Positions 41,262-43,725 of a stretch of 43,725 bases of DNA are shown piece by piece. Location: NCBI GenBank assembly GCA_030590485.1, contig JAUUYL010000010.1:1-43725 (forward strand), given 5' to 3'. The DNA is from Lentisphaerota bacterium. Its GTDB lineage: Bacteria; Verrucomicrobiota; Kiritimatiellia; UBA8416; JAUUYL01. Position numbers and translations under genes: made by a program. Under the pieces are notes generated by a model, which saw nothing but the letters and a program-made list of their open reading frames with translations, ran no database searches and was not told the DNA's origin. Position 1 is the stretch's first letter; every line of letters starts with the position of its first letter.

Positions 41262-41973
41262 TGCTCTTGTCTATATCCATTCTAGTTGAGAGCGATTTCT
41301 TTGCTATTCTTGTAATGAGTACGGTAACCACAATAGTGGCGATAAATCCTGTGATGGTCAAGGCCCACTGCAGGGGTGATTTCCCGTTGTCAGTTGCGGC
41401 TCCAATGCTTGCCAGGTTACCGGCCAGCGACCCCATGTAGACGTACATTATGGTTCCTGGCATCATGCCTATCCATGATGCTATTATGTATTGTTTGGCC
41501 GAAACTTTGGTTAAGCCAAAGGCGTAGTTTAGAAGATTAAATGGGAATACAGGCGAAAGGCGTGTGAGTCCTACAATTTTCCAACCTTCGTCAGCTACAG
41601 CCTCGTCGATTGCCTTGAAGCGGGTGTTCCCTTCGACTTTACTTGCCACCCAGTTGCGTGCGAGGTAGCGGCCTACGATAAATGCTGTGGTTGCTCCTGT
41701 TGTTGATGCAATAGAAACTATGATGGAGCCCTTGACCACACCGAAGAGAACTCCGGCACCAAGAGTTAATATGGATCCAGGGATAAGTAATACGCATGCC
41801 AGAACGTAAATCACGCAATATATTGCTGTTCCTGTGTTGCCTTGTTCGTTTACCCACGTCAGCATTGTTCGAAGTAGTTCTTGAACGTTGAATGCTCTGA
41901 ATGAGACCATTAGAAGTGTTATCACGATTGTAACTATAACCGACTTGATGTATTTGTGTTTTTTCTGTCTCAC
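41254..41973 (-). CDS. TVP38/TMEM64-family inner-membrane protein
   Basis: 239 residues with six hydrophobic segments. LLIPGSILTLGAGVLFGVVKGS and RLSPVFPFNLLNYAFGLTKVSAKQYIIASWIGMMPGTIMYVYMG are the VTT/SNARE-associated signatures. Such proteins are lipid scramblases or transporters, and in arsenosugar operons may move arsenolipids. It starts the main part of the operon after two tiny genes and overlaps the glycosyltransferase gene. Confidence 0.88.
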   Translation of the reverse strand: MRQKKHKYIKSVIVTIVITLLMVSFRAFNVQELLRTMLTWVNEQGNTGTAIYCVIYVLACVLLIPGSILTLGAGVLFGVVKGSIIVSIASTTGATTAFIVGRYLARNWVASKVEGNTRFKAIDEAVADEGWKIVGLTRLSPVFPFNLLNYAFGLTKVSAKQYIIASWIGMMPGTIMYVYMGSLAGNLASIGAATDNGKSPLQWALTITGFIATIVVTVLITRIAKKSLSTRMDIDKSND

Positions 41974-42025
41974 TTTAGCTGCCTGTAATGTTTGAGCAAC
42001 AGCCTACACTTTCAGAATGCAACCA

Positions 42026-42154
42026 TCAAGGAGTTGAGGTGATATAAGACCCGCCAGTCAGAAAGGCTTTCCCGGAGTACTTCGCATGTTTGCATTCTGC
42101 TTTTTGTTCGTTGGGCTCCCTGATTACCTGACCAACTGACGGGTTAAATCTCAT
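42026..42154 (-). CDS. Possible short protein overlapping the lipoprotein gene
   Basis: 42 residues beginning MRFNPSVGQVIREPNEQK, from ATG 42152-42154 overlapping the lipoprotein stop by ATGA. The overlap is the only support; there is no family match and composition is ordinary. It may be a spurious frame. Confidence 0.3.
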   Translation of the reverse strand: MRFNPSVGQVIREPNEQKAECKHAKYSGKAFLTGGSYITSTP

Positions 42155-42309
42155 TTTACACCTGTTTCTGCCAGTGCAGAGCATGGTTTTGCGCAGCCAG
42201 CTTCGCACCCTTTCTTTACACCGCAACAGGAGGACATGAATATCACAATAAATATCACTGCCAGTGCTACCGTTATTATTTTAATCTTACGTATGTACAA
42301 TAGATTCAT
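42151..42309 (-). CDS. Tiny Cys-rich lipoprotein of the arsenosugar operon
   Basis: 52 residues from ATG 42307-42309 with GAGGTG upstream. Lipoprotein signal MNLLYIRKIKIITVALAV followed by IFMSSCCG (lipobox MSSC), then CEAGCAKPCSA: six cysteines in total. Located ahead of the TVP38 gene on the same strand. The Cys cluster would suit binding of arsenite or another thiophilic metal at the membrane; this is inference. Confidence 0.65.
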   Translation of the reverse strand: MNLLYIRKIKIITVALAVIFIVIFMSSCCGVKKGCEAGCAKPCSALAETGVK

Positions 42310-42393
42310 CACACCTCAGTTATACGCAGAAAATGTGCCAACTTCTAAAATGCCGGTTTTATTGGTTTTAGTGCAATGTAATGCGACAGAAGG

Positions 42394-42430
42394 TGTCTCA
42401 AATGTCCTATCTTATGTTCTGTATGAGACA
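42394..42430. promoter_or_regulatory. Candidate operator upstream of the arsenosugar operon
   Basis: TGTCTCA (42394-42400) and TGAGACA (42424-42430) make a 7-bp inverted repeat with a 23-base spacer, about 85 bases before the lipoprotein start. Inside it, ATGTCC and GACAT-like words repeat. It may bind an ArsR-type repressor or another dimer; no ArsR gene is in the window. Confidence 0.4.
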
Positions 42431-42462
42431 TTAAGCTGATATAGAAATGGGGAGGTAGAAAA

Positions 42463-42489
42463 CGTTGTCCGAAAAGGTTTCGGACAACG
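42463..42489 (-). terminator. Rho-independent terminator after crcB
   Basis: CGTTGTCCGAAA (42463-42474), a 3-base loop AGG and TTTCGGACAACG (42478-42489) form a perfect 12-bp stem. On the minus strand it is followed by TTTTCT. It lies 11 bases after the crcB stop and would end the parA-crcB transcript. Confidence 0.82.
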
Positions 42490-42500
42490 AATGGTTCAAG

Positions 42501-42872
42501 TTAGCGGACGGAGAGAGTTCCGAGCCAGAGTGCTGTAATACCTGCTGAAATAGTTAAGAGTACGTAAAGACCTGCCCAGACTATTTCATGCTTTTCTAGC
42601 AGATATATGGTGTCCACTCCGAAAGCTGAGAATGTGGTGAATCCGCCCAGTAGCCCTGTAAATACGAGAAGCCGGATATTGGGGCTGAAATAGTTATGTT
42701 TTATTGCAAGAGCCATCATTACGCCAGCGATGAGGCAACCTATGACATTTACAGCAAATGTCCCGGCTGGGAATTTCCAGCCTGCTGTGTGATGCATGAC
42801 TAGTCCACTCAGTTTGTATCTGATTATGGCTCCGATACAGCCGCCGAAACCTACTATTAGCATGCTTTTCAT
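42501..42872 (-). CDS. crcB: Fluoride ion channel CrcB (Fluc)
   Basis: 123 residues from ATG 42870-42872, one base after the parA stop; a start inside parA at 42905 is less likely. Four hydrophobic helices; GFGGCIGAIIRY at the N-terminus, FAVNVIGCLIAG and TGLLGGFTTFSAFGVDT are the Fluc signatures, with the GFTTFS phenylalanine box. It exports fluoride as a dimer. No fluoride riboswitch precedes it because it sits directly behind parA. Confidence 0.92.
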   Translation of the reverse strand: MKSMLIVGFGGCIGAIIRYKLSGLVMHHTAGWKFPAGTFAVNVIGCLIAGVMMALAIKHNYFSPNIRLLVFTGLLGGFTTFSAFGVDTIYLLEKHEIVWAGLYVLLTISAGITALWLGTLSVR

Positions 42873-42873
42873 A

Positions 42874-43647
42874 TTATGAGTTTTTGGCGAGGAATTCTTT
42901 GGCAAATTCTCGATAGGCGATTGCGCCTGTCGACAAGGAGTCGTATGCGATGACTGGTATGCCGTGACTTGGTGCCTCGCTTAGACGTACATTGCGGGGA
43001 ATTGTGGCGTCGTAGACAAAATCTTTAAAGTGGTTTCGGACTTCATTGATGACCTGAGCCGATAGATTGGTTCGTTTGTCGACCATAGTCATGATAATAC
43101 CTTCAAGACCAAGGCCTGAGTTTGTTCCGCTATCACGCAGTTGGTTGATCAGGTTGATTATTACGCTCAGTCCTTCAAGCGCATAGTATTCGCATTGCAT
43201 TGGTACGATAACAGAATGTGCCGCGGAGAGAGAGTTCATGGTCAGTATTCCGAGCGACGGAGGGCAGTCGAAAAGGATAAAGTCGTATTTTTGATTTTTT
43301 GAGTTTGTTATGGGGTCGAGTGTGTTCCTCAGACAATGCAGGTAGCTGTCCATCCGCGCGATATCTACTTCGGATCCAGCGAGATCGAGCTCAGCGGGAA
43401 TAAGATCCACTCCCGGAACTGGGGTTGCCTGGATAAGTTCTTCTGCTGACACGTTTCCTAAAAGCGCCTGATACATACTGGAACCCTCTGTTAGTTCCAG
43501 ACCTAATCCACTTGTGCAGTTGGATTGAGGGTCGAGATCAACAACGAGGATCTTTTGACCTATCTCCCCGAGGCAGGCTGCAAGATTGATTACAGTCGTG
43601 GTCTTTCCAACCCCGCCCTTTTGATTAGCTATAGCGACTACCTTCAT
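42874..43647 (-). CDS. parA: ParA/Soj chromosome-partitioning ATPase
   Basis: 257 residues from ATG 43645-43647 (MKVVAIANQKGGVGKTT). Deviant Walker A KGGVGKTT at about 10-17, VVDLDPQSNCT and FDCPPSLGILT. The LSEAPSHGIPV segment near the C-terminus is conserved. It positions chromosome origins together with ParB. The parB gene is not in the window; it may lie beyond the left end of the transcript or elsewhere. crcB follows directly. Confidence 0.92.
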   Translation of the reverse strand: MKVVAIANQKGGVGKTTTVINLAACLGEIGQKILVVDLDPQSNCTSGLGLELTEGSSMYQALLGNVSAEELIQATPVPGVDLIPAELDLAGSEVDIARMDSYLHCLRNTLDPITNSKNQKYDFILFDCPPSLGILTMNSLSAAHSVIVPMQCEYYALEGLSVIINLINQLRDSGTNSGLGLEGIIMTMVDKRTNLSAQVINEVRNHFKDFVYDATIPRNVRLSEAPSHGIPVIAYDSLSTGAIAYREFAKEFLAKNS

Positions 43648-43725
43648 GCCGAATAGTAATAGTCTGGATTGCTGCAATGTTCAAGATTATAAAAATATGC
43701 AATAACGGGAGGGGTGCAGGACAGG

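Noticed and set aside
42870-42905. Fluoride riboswitch upstream of crcB
   Set aside because: crcB follows parA after one base; there is no room for an aptamer.
1-43725. CRISPR array, prophage or IS element
   Set aside because: No regularly spaced repeats, integrase, capsid or transposase sequence was found on either strand.

Overview
The window reads as chromosome of a Gram-negative, probably anaerobic bacterium. Outer-membrane porins, an RND efflux pump, several lipoproteins and two ABC-type metal systems indicate two membranes. Ferredoxin-bearing MinD ATPases, a NifU-type scaffold and NifX-like proteins fit anaerobic metal-cofactor metabolism. The gene mix resembles that of PVC-group or deltaproteobacterial anaerobes, but nothing in the window fixes the taxon. 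There is one tRNA (Val, anticodon TAC, CCA encoded), no rRNA, no CRISPR array and no recognisable transposase.

Layout: 1-1.5 kb holds the start of a probable metallo-hydrolase (partial), a palindromic dispersed repeat, a small conserved protein and a cytidylyltransferase/GHMP-kinase fusion. 1.8-7.7 kb is a three-gene RND efflux operon (outer-membrane lipoprotein, membrane-fusion protein, permease). 7.9-16.0 kb is a tight plus-strand cluster: NifX-like proteins, DUF5320-type Gly/Arg-rich protein, DUF89 protein with an added winged helix, double MinD/ferredoxin ATPase, methyltransferase, Mrp/NBP35 ATPase fused to a NifX domain, two decayed genes, TrmO and a NifU-like scaffold. Its likely job is building or delivering Fe-S or other metal clusters. 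It is the best candidate here for a poorly described system.

16.8-30.3 kb is almost entirely minus-strand metal uptake: a molybdate/tungstate-type ABC system with two binding proteins, a zinc/manganese-type ABC system with two permeases but no ATPase of its own, a metal-associated outer-membrane protein, a His/Cys-rich small protein, then a nickel/cobalt ECF transporter (CbiMN-CbiQ-CbiO), a second porin and NikR. Matching palindromes (GTATTAC-N13-GTAATAC type) precede nikR and the nickel operon. A perfect 8-bp inverted repeat with the same 13-nt spacer precedes the zinc/molybdate block.

30.6-34.5 kb carries a TPR protein, a secreted coiled-coil protein and a lipoprotein of unknown function. 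34.8-37.5 kb has tRNA-Val, a large nitronate-monooxygenase-like protein, a truncated azoreductase and a pterin carbinolamine dehydratase. 37.8-42.3 kb is an arsenosugar-type operon: ArsS radical SAM enzyme, DUF3047 protein, a double glycosyltransferase, a TVP38/TMEM64 membrane protein and a tiny Cys-rich lipoprotein. The window ends with crcB and parA.

A recurring theme is gene remodelling. At least three genes survive only as an N-terminal stub joined to a C-terminal piece or to the next gene, and three cluster genes are head-to-tail fusions, two of them keeping a strong internal ribosome-binding site. A 167-bp imperfect inverted repeat lies inside the glycosyltransferase gene, and its mismatches are almost all G-T wobbles on one strand only.
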